43,156 nucleotides of DNA, taken from the IMG/VR virus record IMGVR_UViG_3300047496_000036, positions 1 to 43,156 of that record; one strand, given 5' to 3'. Both the position numbers and the translations under genes were made by a program. Under the pieces are notes generated by a model, which searched no databases, was not told the origin of the DNA, and saw only the letters and a program-made list of their open reading frames with translations. This DNA comes from a virus. Below, piece by piece: positions 6,206 to 13,155 of this stretch; the first letter of the stretch is position 1; each line of letters starts with the position of its first letter.

Positions 6206-7218
6206 AAATAGGTCTAATCGCCCGCGGTGACAATGGAGGGTTGAGCGCCCAAACGCACGACTTTTTCGTCCACATGCAACCGGAGAAAGTTCTTCTAATA
6301 GACTACGACATTTACACCGGATATAAGACTCATCACGAGAGATACTCTGGTAATGTCATCGTCAGCAATCGAGAGCCTACAGCTGAAGTTATCAATTCTT
6401 TCCTAGAGGGACTGGATGTAGTCTTTACCGTCGAGACTCCCTACAATCCCGATCTTTATGAGATAGCCCGTCGAAGAGGTGTTAAAACCGTCTGCCAGTA
6501 CAACTACGAGTGGCTACAACATCACCAACAGCCTGAATTACCCAAGCCCGATCTATTCCTATCCCCGTCTAAATGGAAGATGGAGGAAATGAAAAAGTTT
6601 AACGTGCCTGTAAAATATCTTCACGTCCCTGTGGACAGGCGGAAATTCCCCTTTAAGCTTCGTAAACAAGCCAAAGTTTTTCTCCATATCGCCGGACATA
6701 AGACGATGAACGACCGCAATGGGACGGCTTTGTTCATGGATTGTATGCCTTACATCCAGAGTCAGGTTGATCTTGTAATCAGGACTCAAGATGAGCTACC
6801 CCGGACAACTACCGACCATCGTTTAACTATCCTAAGAGGCGACCCTAAGGACCGGGAAGAAATATTCAGAGGGGAGGTTCTGGTCCTACCCAGAAGGTAC
6901 GGGGGATTGTCTCTTCAATTAAACGAAGCCCTATCTTTGGGTATGGTTCCGATTATGTTAGACACTCTTCCGCAGAATGAATTCCTAGACAAGGATCTTT
7001 TAGTGACCGCTACCAGAAGTGAGTTCATCCAAGTCAAAACTAGTTTTGAGTCCTACGCTTGCTCACCGGAAACTTTAGCTAATAAGATTGACGAACTCGC
7101 CGGGATGGACATCTCAGAGTTCTCAAAAAAGAGTGACTCCCTAGCCAAACAAAGAGACTGGAAAGTTATGAAAAATAAGTATGAGGAAATATTCAGGTGG
7201 GTGATAGAAGACTTGTAA
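6202..7218 (+). CDS. Glycosyltransferase, GT-B fold (GT4-like)
   Basis: GTG 6202 overlaps the previous stop by 4 bases. The 338-residue protein has a glycine-rich N-terminal loop (GLIARGDNGGLSAQT), a linker with LFLSPSKWK near residue 117, and a C-terminal domain with VLVLPRRYGGLSLQLNEALS near 225. The last is the E-x7-E-like donor-binding element of family 4 transferases (GLxLxEAL). The largest and most canonical transferase of the cassette. No membrane segment, so it acts in the cytoplasm. Confidence 0.8.
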   Translation: MKIGLIARGDNGGLSAQTHDFFVHMQPEKVLLIDYDIYTGYKTHHERYSGNVIVSNREPTAEVINSFLEGLDVVFTVETPYNPDLYEIARRRGVKTVCQYNYEWLQHHQQPELPKPDLFLSPSKWKMEEMKKFNVPVKYLHVPVDRRKFPFKLRKQAKVFLHIAGHKTMNDRNGTALFMDCMPYIQSQVDLVIRTQDELPRTTTDHRLTILRGDPKDREEIFRGEVLVLPRRYGGLSLQLNEALSLGMVPIMLDTLPQNEFLDKDLLVTATRSEFIQVKTSFESYACSPETLANKIDELAGMDISEFSKKSDSLAKQRDWKVMKNKYEEIFRWVIEDL

Positions 7219-7706
7219 CTATTGTTGTACCGACTATCGGACGCAGAGAATGGCAAAGGGCTCTAGATAGTATTGAGTCGCAGACAATCCCAACTCAGTG
7301 GATCTTACAGCCGGACTCCGGTCCAAAAGGAAAAGGAGCCGGACCGACTAGAAATCTGGCCCTGAAACGGGTCACAACTGAATGGGTTGGGTTTTGTGAT
7401 GATGATGATTTTCTGGACCCCCACTACCATGAATGGTTAATTGAAGAATCTCCTGGATTCGATATGGTTATTTTTAAAATGAAGAACTCGCCCACCGGAG
7501 CTGTGCCTTACACCACCAACGTGGACGAACTAAAATATAACGAAGTCGGTATAAGCTTCGCACTTAAAACCGAACTGGCTTTAAAGTTCCCGTTCGAGAA
7601 CATGATCGGCGAAGACTACGAGCTTATTATGCGAGTCAAAGAGTCGGGCGCTAAGATTAAAATATCTGAACGTATAGCTTATTTTATAGGCTCAGTTAAC
7701 GGCTAA
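7197..7706 (+). CDS. Glycosyltransferase family 2
   Basis: GTG 7197 overlaps the upstream gene by 22 bases. The 169-residue protein shows VTIVVPTIGR at the start, GAGPTRNLAL near 47, the metal motif CDDDDFLDP (Asp68-Asp71) and IGEDYELIMRV near 136, where the acidic ED is the usual catalytic-base motif. These are textbook GT2 landmarks in a minimal-length enzyme. Its 3' end overlaps the convergent endolysin gene by 15 bases, with no terminator between them. Confidence 0.85.
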   Translation: MGDRRLVTIVVPTIGRREWQRALDSIESQTIPTQWILQPDSGPKGKGAGPTRNLALKRVTTEWVGFCDDDDFLDPHYHEWLIEESPGFDMVIFKMKNSPTGAVPYTTNVDELKYNEVGISFALKTELALKFPFENMIGEDYELIMRVKESGAKIKISERIAYFIGSVNG

Positions 7707-8633
7707 ACCCTTAAGAGCACTCAGCCCGGCAGCGGCGGCTCCCACTATTAGGGCGATAACGGCCGATTTAGCTCCTGGGATACCATTAGTACCGTAAACA
7801 TGGGCTATATTACCCAGCCCCCCTACGAATACTACGACGGAGGCTTGCCAGAAGGTATGGATAGATCTAACTACTATATCACCAGCACTTCCCTTCCCCG
7901 ACGAGGGGGGAGGTGTAACAGGGGTAGGAGGATTGATCGGAGTAGGAACGGGGGAGGGCGGGGGAGTGGGTTGAGGGGTTGGTATAGGTGCGGGAGTCGG
8001 TGTCGGTGGAGGAGATGGTGAGTTCAAAACAGGAGCGTGATAACCATACTTATTGAAAGTGGGAACGTCCATATAAACAGCATCGAGATCAACTCTGCCG
8101 GAGATACCAGGGACTGAACCGCCGGAAGTGTATTGGTGCATTATATAAGTCCCAGCAACGGGAAGGTCTTGGTTAGGGTCTTGCCCATACCAAGCTATCC
8201 AGAAGCCACAGTTGACTCCCACAGAATCCCAGTTATAAGCGTTTCTAGTCGAGCCGTTCATGTAAACAATTGGCCAGACATTACAAAGCTGATGCACTCT
8301 GCTAACAAAATTAGTCACCCAACCTACAGGATCGCTATGTTGAATCTCCCAGTCTAAAACCAGAACTTGATTCTCGTCCAAAGGCGAACAGACATTTACG
8401 AAGTACTCAGCTTCATGGTTGGGATCGGAGCCTCCAGCAAAGTGATAGGTTCCGACGGCTAGTCCAGCCGCTCGAGCGGCATTATAGTTTTGACCAGCTT
8501 TAGAGTCAACATAGTCTCCGGCGTCCGAACCGGAGACTTTTACTATAGCAATCTCATAACCAGCCGCTTTAACAGCAGGCCAGTCTATATTACCCTGATA
8601 GACAGAAACATCTAACGCAGGTGTATAGCTCAC
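7692..8633 (-). CDS. GH25 muramidase endolysin with Pro-rich linker and membrane tail
   Basis: Residues 1-205 are a GH25 (Chalaropsis-type) lysozyme, which cuts the glycan strands of peptidoglycan: ALDVSVYQG with Asp8 and VLDWE with Asp94 and Glu96 as acidic catalytic residues, then IAWYGQD and GRVDLDAVY. Residues about 206-250 are a proline/threonine/serine linker. The last 60 residues contain two hydrophobic stretches (ASVVVFVGGLGNIAHV and AVIALIVGAAAAGLSA), like a holin or membrane anchor. No cell-wall repeat domain is seen. Start ATG 8633 follows the stop of the upstream gene directly. Probable lysis enzyme or virion-associated lysin. Confidence 0.85.
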   Translation of the reverse strand: MSYTPALDVSVYQGNIDWPAVKAAGYEIAIVKVSGSDAGDYVDSKAGQNYNAARAAGLAVGTYHFAGGSDPNHEAEYFVNVCSPLDENQVLVLDWEIQHSDPVGWVTNFVSRVHQLCNVWPIVYMNGSTRNAYNWDSVGVNCGFWIAWYGQDPNQDLPVAGTYIMHQYTSGGSVPGISGRVDLDAVYMDVPTFNKYGYHAPVLNSPSPPPTPTPAPIPTPQPTPPPSPVPTPINPPTPVTPPPSSGKGSAGDIVVRSIHTFWQASVVVFVGGLGNIAHVYGTNGIPGAKSAVIALIVGAAAAGLSALKGLAVN

Positions 8634-8879
8634 TTAACCCTCTGTGGTTTCGGTGGCATCTTCGGCAGGAGTCTCGGTCTCTGCCGCAGTCTCGTCGGCG
8701 ATGGGGGTGACGTTTGGGGGTGTAACCGTGTAGCCTGCGTTAGTGAAAGCCGCAACAACAGCGGTAACGATTGCATCGTTAGGGTCGCTTGGAGGTGGTG
8801 GGGCTGTAGCTTGGGCAGTTGTTAAAGCCGTCTGAGCGTCGGCGATTAAAGTGTTTAGTTGATTGATTAGGTCTTGCAT
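8634..8879 (-). CDS. Hypothetical acidic small protein (81 aa)
   Basis: Start is set at ATG 8879 because AAGGAG lies at ideal spacing; a longer frame from 8906 lacks a site. The product starts MQDLINQLNTLIADAQTAL (helical), has a PPPP break, a helix-like AIVTAVVAAFTNAGYTV, and ends in an acidic Thr/Glu/Ala tail. It abuts the endolysin start, so it is co-transcribed. Function unknown, possibly a small virion protein. Confidence 0.7.
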   Translation of the reverse strand: MQDLINQLNTLIADAQTALTTAQATAPPPPSDPNDAIVTAVVAAFTNAGYTVTPPNVTPIADETAAETETPAEDATETTEG

Positions 8880-8924
8880 AAAACTCCTTGTAAAAGATTC
8901 CTGCATACCTATGCTGGGGTTTAG

Positions 8925-9488
8925 TTATAGTTTATCAAACTGGATATGGTTAGTCGATAGTAGGTTCTCTAGGTATTCGATACGCTTATAGAGCTTCTGG
9001 AGACCCTCGCTATCGGTGTAATGGTGCTTAACGTGTTCTCCACGCTTAAGTACTTGCAGGTTTTCGGGGCGGTTGTCGTCTTTAATACCGTTAATGTGAT
9101 GAACTACCTCATCTTTTTTCAATCGTCTACCTAGGGTATTTTCGGCTACAAGACGGTGCTCAAAGACAGCACCTTGGATTGCTAAATGATGTCCTGGCAT
9201 ATACAGCCGGGTATAGCCTTGTACTTTTCGTTTACCACCTTTCCAGTTGGAGGATTTTTCACCGTATCTACCATCAGGGAACCGCTTTTTAAGAGACTTT
9301 TTAATAGCTTCTGACTTATCCGCAAACCTATGTTTATTGCGATGGGGTACTTTGATATTGAAACGCCTAGACGCATATACAACAGCTGAGTAGGAGCAAC
9401 CCACCTCTTCTGCTATCTGTCGCAGAGGCTTATGTTTAATTTGTTTCGAGAGCCATTCTTCGTTACTTAATTGACTATATTTAATCAT
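8925..9488 (-). CDS. HNH homing endonuclease, free-standing
   Basis: ATG 9488 follows AAGGAG. Residues 20-45 look like a helix-turn-helix (LRQIAEEVGCSYSAVVYASR). The HNH core runs from His111 (FEHRLVAE) through VVHHINGIKDDNRPENL (His130, His131, Asn139, Asn143) to His152/His155. This is the arrangement of phage-borne HNH homing enzymes that cut a specific DNA site and spread by repair. It sits between genes rather than in an intron, so it may target a neighbouring allele. Base composition is AT-richer than neighbours, consistent with separate acquisition. Confidence 0.85.
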   Translation of the reverse strand: MIKYSQLSNEEWLSKQIKHKPLRQIAEEVGCSYSAVVYASRRFNIKVPHRNKHRFADKSEAIKKSLKKRFPDGRYGEKSSNWKGGKRKVQGYTRLYMPGHHLAIQGAVFEHRLVAENTLGRRLKKDEVVHHINGIKDDNRPENLQVLKRGEHVKHHYTDSEGLQKLYKRIEYLENLLSTNHIQFDKL

Positions 9489-9538
9489 GATAACTCCTTA
9501 TAGAGTCATCATATTCTATACTAATCTAAATGTCAATA

Positions 9539-10045
9539 TTAACTGAAGATAAGATCATATGACATGTTGACGTTCTGATTTGTGGCTAAGGCACTTGACG
9601 TATAGGTGTTACCTTGAAGCAAAGTACCCGAAGCTGTGGTAGGACCAGAGGTCTGCCACAGACCGACGTTTGAGATGTTGGCGCTTGCTGTAATGAAGGA
9701 GTTACTCGATGAGAAGGTGGCGGTGTTGTGAAGGGTCTTAGAGGTCGAGGAAGTAGCGGCCGTTAGAGCGGCTCGCACAACTGAACCTGAACCGTTAGTT
9801 GATACTTCACCTGATTGGGTGGTATCGGTAGCGTTAGGCGCTCCACCTGTACCTAAAGCGGCGTGACTAATTTTAGAACCAGTTAGAGAGGTTCCCATCT
9901 GGTTGACCATATTATTAAATCCCAGATTCGTGATCTGGTTCTCGATCCAGCCTGAGTCACCTACAATCCTACCTGTTGGTCCATCTTCAATCTGGAGTCG
10001 AAACATGCCTCGTATTTTGGCGGGCTCATGTGGGTTTTTCGACAT
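9539..10045 (-). CDS. Probable phage structural protein (168 aa)
   Basis: ATG 10045 follows AAGGAG. The product begins with a basic segment and FRLQIEDGPTGRIVGDSGWI, then NQITNLGFNNMVNQM and a Gly/Ser/Thr/Ala-rich beta-sheet-like region to the end. This N-terminal pattern (a gene-product-plus-ligand strand followed by N-x-[IV]-T-N-x-G) is common in tail-fibre or minor head proteins of environmental phages. It is the first gene behind a strong minus-strand promoter. Exact place in the virion unknown. Confidence 0.55.
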   Translation of the reverse strand: MSKNPHEPAKIRGMFRLQIEDGPTGRIVGDSGWIENQITNLGFNNMVNQMGTSLTGSKISHAALGTGGAPNATDTTQSGEVSTNGSGSVVRAALTAATSSTSKTLHNTATFSSSNSFITASANISNVGLWQTSGPTTASGTLLQGNTYTSSALATNQNVNMSYDLIFS

Positions 10046-10069
10046 AAATACTCCTTGTTACAGAAGCAC

Positions 10070-10081
10070 CTAGTTCTCTAG
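10070..10081 (-). promoter_or_regulatory. Leader repeat CTAGAGAACTAG, copy 1
   Basis: In the 5' leader of the structural gene at 9539-10045, the minus strand reads CTAGAGAACTAG, able to form a 4-bp hairpin with loop AGAA. The identical 12-mer is found in the leader of the gene at 21266-22066. Role unknown; could be a processing or regulator site. Confidence 0.35.
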
Positions 10082-10096
10082 TCAGCTTTACCTTGA

Positions 10097-10126
10097 ATTA
10101 TATAGGCTTATAAGATAGACTGTCAA
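10097..10126 (-). promoter_or_regulatory. Sigma70-type promoter, minus strand
   Basis: On the minus strand TTGACA (10121-10126) is followed after 18 bases by TATAAT (10097-10102), both perfect consensus hexamers. It should drive the structural/HNH/endolysin block to the left. It lies between this block and the divergent methyltransferase gene at 10132, whose start codon overlaps no part of it. Confidence 0.7.
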
Positions 10127-10131
10127 CAAGT

Positions 10132-10695
10132 ATGAAAGCCAAGACTGGCATCAAAAAACTAATTGAATCTAAATCCGGTATAAGACTGGACATAGGGTGT
10201 GGAGAAAATAAGAATCCTGGGTTTGTCGGGATAGATATGCTACCTCTTAAGGGAGTAGATATAGTTTGGGATCTGGAGGAATTTCCTTGGCCCCTCCCCG
10301 ATGAATCTGTCCTTACCGCCACCGCTTCGCATGTCTTGGAGCACATCAACCCTCATAAGGGTGTGTTTATCAACTTTATGAACGAGGTGTGGCGGGTATT
10401 AAAGAAGGACGGACAGTTTGCCTTTGTCGTACCTCATGCGTCATCGCATGGCTACCAGCAGGATCCAACCCATGTAAATATGATAAACGAGACAACGATG
10501 CACTACTTCGACCCTGACCCTGAAGGTAATAATATAGGTGCACAGTTGTATAATTTCTATAAACCTAAACCTTGGAAGATAGAGAAGCAATACTTCTCCC
10601 CACAAGGAAACTTGGAAGTTCTCTTAACTAAGAGGTTGGAAGACCCTCAAAGAGGACTTCGTGTCCCTCAACAACTTACAGATGATAAACGATAG
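10132..10695 (+). CDS. SAM-dependent methyltransferase (class I)
   Basis: The 187-residue protein has RLDIGCGENKNPGFVGID (motif I, about residues 19-36), DIVWDLEEFPWPLPDESV and ATASHVLEHI (motif IV region with HVLEH), then LKKDGQFAFVVPH (post-motif strand). This is the Methyltransf_11-like fold used on small molecules, sugars and lipids. It is paired with a GT-A transferase whose start overlaps its end by 35 bases, so it likely works on a glycan. ATG 10132 has no strong ribosome site. Confidence 0.8.
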   Translation: MKAKTGIKKLIESKSGIRLDIGCGENKNPGFVGIDMLPLKGVDIVWDLEEFPWPLPDESVLTATASHVLEHINPHKGVFINFMNEVWRVLKKDGQFAFVVPHASSHGYQQDPTHVNMINETTMHYFDPDPEGNNIGAQLYNFYKPKPWKIEKQYFSPQGNLEVLLTKRLEDPQRGLRVPQQLTDDKR

Positions 10696-11500
10696 CGGTT
10701 CAAAAAAATATACCCAGAGACTTCTTCTGGCGACTCCAACTCTAGGGGTAGTAAGGATGGAGTGGGTTAGCAATAGATACAATCAGACAATACCTACAAA
10801 CTGGTCAAAGACAGATATGATTCAGTACCTCAATGGGTATATACCCATGCGCTATCAAGTACATGACGCCCAGAATCTCGCTGTCAAAGCTTGTATAGAA
10901 GGGGGGTTTGAATGGCTCTTATTCATGGAAGACGACACCATTCCACCTTTGGACGCCCTGCTCAGATTCACAGAGTATATGGATAAGGGAGACATTCCTG
11001 TCGTGTCAGGTCTGTACTTTACTCGTTCCGTCCCTCCCGAACCGATGGTCTATAGAGGACGGGGCAATCATTATTTTAGAGACTGGAAACTTGAAGATAA
11101 AGTGTGGGTAGATGGTGTACCTACGGGTATGGTTTTAATCCACGCTAAACTTTTAAAAGTAATGTACGACGATTCTCCCGAATACCCTATCGCCCATACC
11201 GGTAGTTCAGCTAGGAGAGTTTTCAACGCTCCCGTACAGTCTTGGTTTAACGAAGAGACTGGCGCACAGGAAACTCTAGTCGGGACTTCAGATCTCGACT
11301 GGTGCTCTAGGGTTATAAAGGAGGACTATCTGACTAAGGCCGGATTCCCCAAGATCGCTAAACAGAAATATCCATTCTTAATTGACACCCAGATATACTG
11401 CAAGCACATCGAGAAAGACGGTAGGCAATTTCCGCTAGAGTTCCCGGCCGAGTTCTTAGCTCCCGACCCAGAAAATTATAAATGGAAGTGGGTAAAATGA
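10661..11500 (+). CDS. Glycosyltransferase, GT-A fold (GT2-like)
   Basis: GTG 10661 is chosen because AGAGGA lies about six bases upstream; ATG 10682 is an alternative. The 279-residue protein has LLLATPTLG as first strand, HDAQNLAVKAC near 68, LFMEDDTIPP with Glu90-Asp91-Asp92 as metal site, VSGLYFTRS, and GVPTGMVLIHAKLL near 150. It is related in layout to the protein at 2575-3156. It links the glycan-modifying pair to the fibre-like genes that follow on the same strand, so a virion glycan is a possible product. Confidence 0.75.
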   Translation: MSLNNLQMINDSGSKKYTQRLLLATPTLGVVRMEWVSNRYNQTIPTNWSKTDMIQYLNGYIPMRYQVHDAQNLAVKACIEGGFEWLLFMEDDTIPPLDALLRFTEYMDKGDIPVVSGLYFTRSVPPEPMVYRGRGNHYFRDWKLEDKVWVDGVPTGMVLIHAKLLKVMYDDSPEYPIAHTGSSARRVFNAPVQSWFNEETGAQETLVGTSDLDWCSRVIKEDYLTKAGFPKIAKQKYPFLIDTQIYCKHIEKDGRQFPLEFPAEFLAPDPENYKWKWVK

Positions 11501-11568
11501 GCGATTCACCCCCAGACTTAGGAATAAACATTGAAGAAGAAATTGAAACCGGCGAACATATCGGTTAG
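11497..11568 (+). CDS. Possible tiny acidic peptide (23 aa)
   Basis: ATG 11497 overlaps the previous TGA as ATGA. The product is MSDSPPDLGINIEEEIETGE plus three residues. It overlaps another short frame at 11531-11656. Coupled start supports translation, but length makes this uncertain. Confidence 0.35.
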   Translation: MSDSPPDLGINIEEEIETGEHIG

Positions 11569-11656
11569 CGACCAAGTTAAGACCCGAGAACAGATTTATA
11601 ATTATAAGCGTTGGTTTAACGGTCTGAAAAAGTTTATTGCTATTCGTTTTAATTAG
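11531..11656 (+). CDS. Possible small basic protein (41 aa)
   Basis: TTG 11531 follows AGGAA by six bases. The product is basic and aromatic, with QIYNYKRWFNGLKKFIAIRF at its end, an amphipathic or membrane-active-looking helix. It overlaps the acidic frame at 11497-11568, so at most one may be a real gene. Confidence 0.3.
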   Translation: MKKKLKPANISVSDQVKTREQIYNYKRWFNGLKKFIAIRFN

Positions 11657-11712
11657 TGATAGATAGAGAAGTGTGAAGTTTATAGCTATCCTAACTCAAA
11701 GCGAGGTTGTTA

Positions 11713-12243
11713 GTGAGTGATTTTCCCAGTGCTGCTGATTATTCTCATAGTATAATATCTATTTTTACAGAGGATTGTATAGGCTTAGAACTTTTGACAG
11801 CTGGTTCAGGGTTCAGTACAGCCGCTTGGCCTAGTGCTAATGCGGCTATTCTAATACCTTTTACTGTAGCGATACCTACTATAATCACACAAATTTTTTG
11901 GCTTGTGGGCACATCGGGTACAGATAATATAGATGTTGGAATTTATGATTCACAGGGGAATAAGATTATATCAACAGGTTCTACCGCTTTATCAGGAACA
12001 TCGGCTAATCAAATTGTTGATATAACCGACACTACTCTCCAGAAAGGTTTATATTATATCGCTGTAGTCATGAATGGAACCACAAACACTTTATCTGCAA
12101 TGACTCCGGTCGCGGGTTTATGCAGAACAATGGGAATTTATAGTGTTGCGACATCATTTCCTCTACCATCGACAATAACTTTTGCTGGTACAACACTAGC
12201 TTATATTCCCCGAGTACATCTAACCCTTAGGACTGTTGTATGA
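11713..12243 (+). CDS. Beta-rich surface protein, tandem paralogue 1
   Basis: GTG 11713 is preferred because GCGAGG lies six bases upstream; TTG 11707 is also in frame. The product of about 176 residues is rich in Thr, Ser, Ile and Gly. It contains DVGIYDSQGNKIISTGSTAL, then GLYYIAVVMNGT. The next gene product has the matching DLGIYDAFGTKIVSTGSTAQ and GQYYLAGAFNGT, so the two are tandem duplicates. The pattern fits a jelly-roll or carbohydrate-binding-like sandwich of a tail fibre or head decoration. No signal peptide. Confidence 0.6.
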   Translation: MSDFPSAADYSHSIISIFTEDCIGLELLTAGSGFSTAAWPSANAAILIPFTVAIPTIITQIFWLVGTSGTDNIDVGIYDSQGNKIISTGSTALSGTSANQIVDITDTTLQKGLYYIAVVMNGTTNTLSAMTPVAGLCRTMGIYSVATSFPLPSTITFAGTTLAYIPRVHLTLRTVV

Positions 12244-12761
12244 ATTTTCCACTTAAAAATATGCCACCAAAGAGTGTTCTTAGTACTCTTTCGGTAGGAC
12301 TAGGAATGTTTAAGATATTAGCAGCTGCTCCTGCTTCTGCGAGTTGGACATTAGCCAATCGTGCTACATATATTCCTATAAGCATAAATCAGACAATTAC
12401 TGTGCTCAACCTGTTTATATTAAACGGAGCTACTGCTGCTAATAATTTCGATTTGGGAATCTATGATGCATTTGGAACAAAAATAGTTTCAACTGGCTCT
12501 ACGGCTCAAGCCGGAACAAACAACTTGCAAGTAGTAAGTATTGCTCAAACTACTATTGGTCCTGGACAATATTATTTAGCAGGAGCATTTAATGGTACTT
12601 CGGGAACAGTTTTTAGGTATACCCCATCCACAGTTCAGCAACAAGAGGTTGGAGTATTTAATCAAAATACAGCCTTCCCTTTGCCTGCAAATGCAACTTT
12701 TGCAACTGCTACAAGTGCTCAAATTCCAATAATTGGTTTAGCAACAGTAAACACAGTATAA
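12240..12761 (+). CDS. Beta-rich surface protein, tandem paralogue 2
   Basis: ATG 12240 overlaps the previous stop by four bases. The 173-residue product shares the GIYD-x-x-G-x-KI-x-STGSTA block and the YY-x-A-x-x-x-NGT block with its upstream neighbour, while the N-terminal third differs. Base composition is more AT-rich than the flanking repeat genes. Probably a virion surface or fibre protein; the exact role is unknown. Confidence 0.6.
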   Translation: MNFPLKNMPPKSVLSTLSVGLGMFKILAAAPASASWTLANRATYIPISINQTITVLNLFILNGATAANNFDLGIYDAFGTKIVSTGSTAQAGTNNLQVVSIAQTTIGPGQYYLAGAFNGTSGTVFRYTPSTVQQQEVGVFNQNTAFPLPANATFATATSAQIPIIGLATVNTV

Positions 12762-12770
12762 GGAGAAAAT

Positions 12771-12794
12771 ATGACTAAAAGGAAAACAATCTAA
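12771..12794 (+). CDS. Possible 7-residue leader ORF
   Basis: A strong AAGGAG precedes ATG 12771, which encodes only MTKRKTI before TAA. That stop overlaps the ATG of the next gene (TAATG). It may deliver ribosomes to the next gene by coupling, or it may be chance because AAAGGA at 12778-12783 can serve the next start directly. Confidence 0.3.
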   Translation: MTKRKTI

Positions 12795-13144
12795 TGGCAG
12801 TTACACCTACACTATATGCATCAAACACCACAAGCCCTACGGTAACCACTGAGACTTTTCTAAGCTCTCCCAATGTTGCAGGTGTCTATACGTTTCATAT
12901 TGATACTGTAAATATGGTCGCTGGGGATGTTCTAGTAGTAAGAATCTATCAGATTGTTCTTACAGGTGGAACGACTAGAGTTGCTTATATCGCAAGTTAT
13001 TCTGGTACACAACCCGCAGATGATTTAATAAAGATTTCCGTACCAATCGGCAATGATCTAACTGATACGAACTCACTTAGATTTAGCATAACTCAAACTT
13101 TCGGTACATCTCGTGCCTTTCCTTGGAAAGTATTAGCGTACTAG
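12794..13144 (+). CDS. Beta-rich structural protein (116 aa)
   Basis: ATG 12794 overlaps a short leader ORF stop. The product alternates hydrophobic and Thr/Ser residues (VAGVYTFHIDTVNMVAGD, VLVVRIYQIVL, TRVAYIASYSG), like a small beta-sandwich. Similar small proteins sit among fibre and decoration genes in environmental phages. It lies between the paralogue pair and the SDTTTTSE repeat genes. No specific family named. Confidence 0.6.
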   Translation: MAVTPTLYASNTTSPTVTTETFLSSPNVAGVYTFHIDTVNMVAGDVLVVRIYQIVLTGGTTRVAYIASYSGTQPADDLIKISVPIGNDLTDTNSLRFSITQTFGTSRAFPWKVLAY

Positions 13145-13155
13145 AGGAGTAGCAA

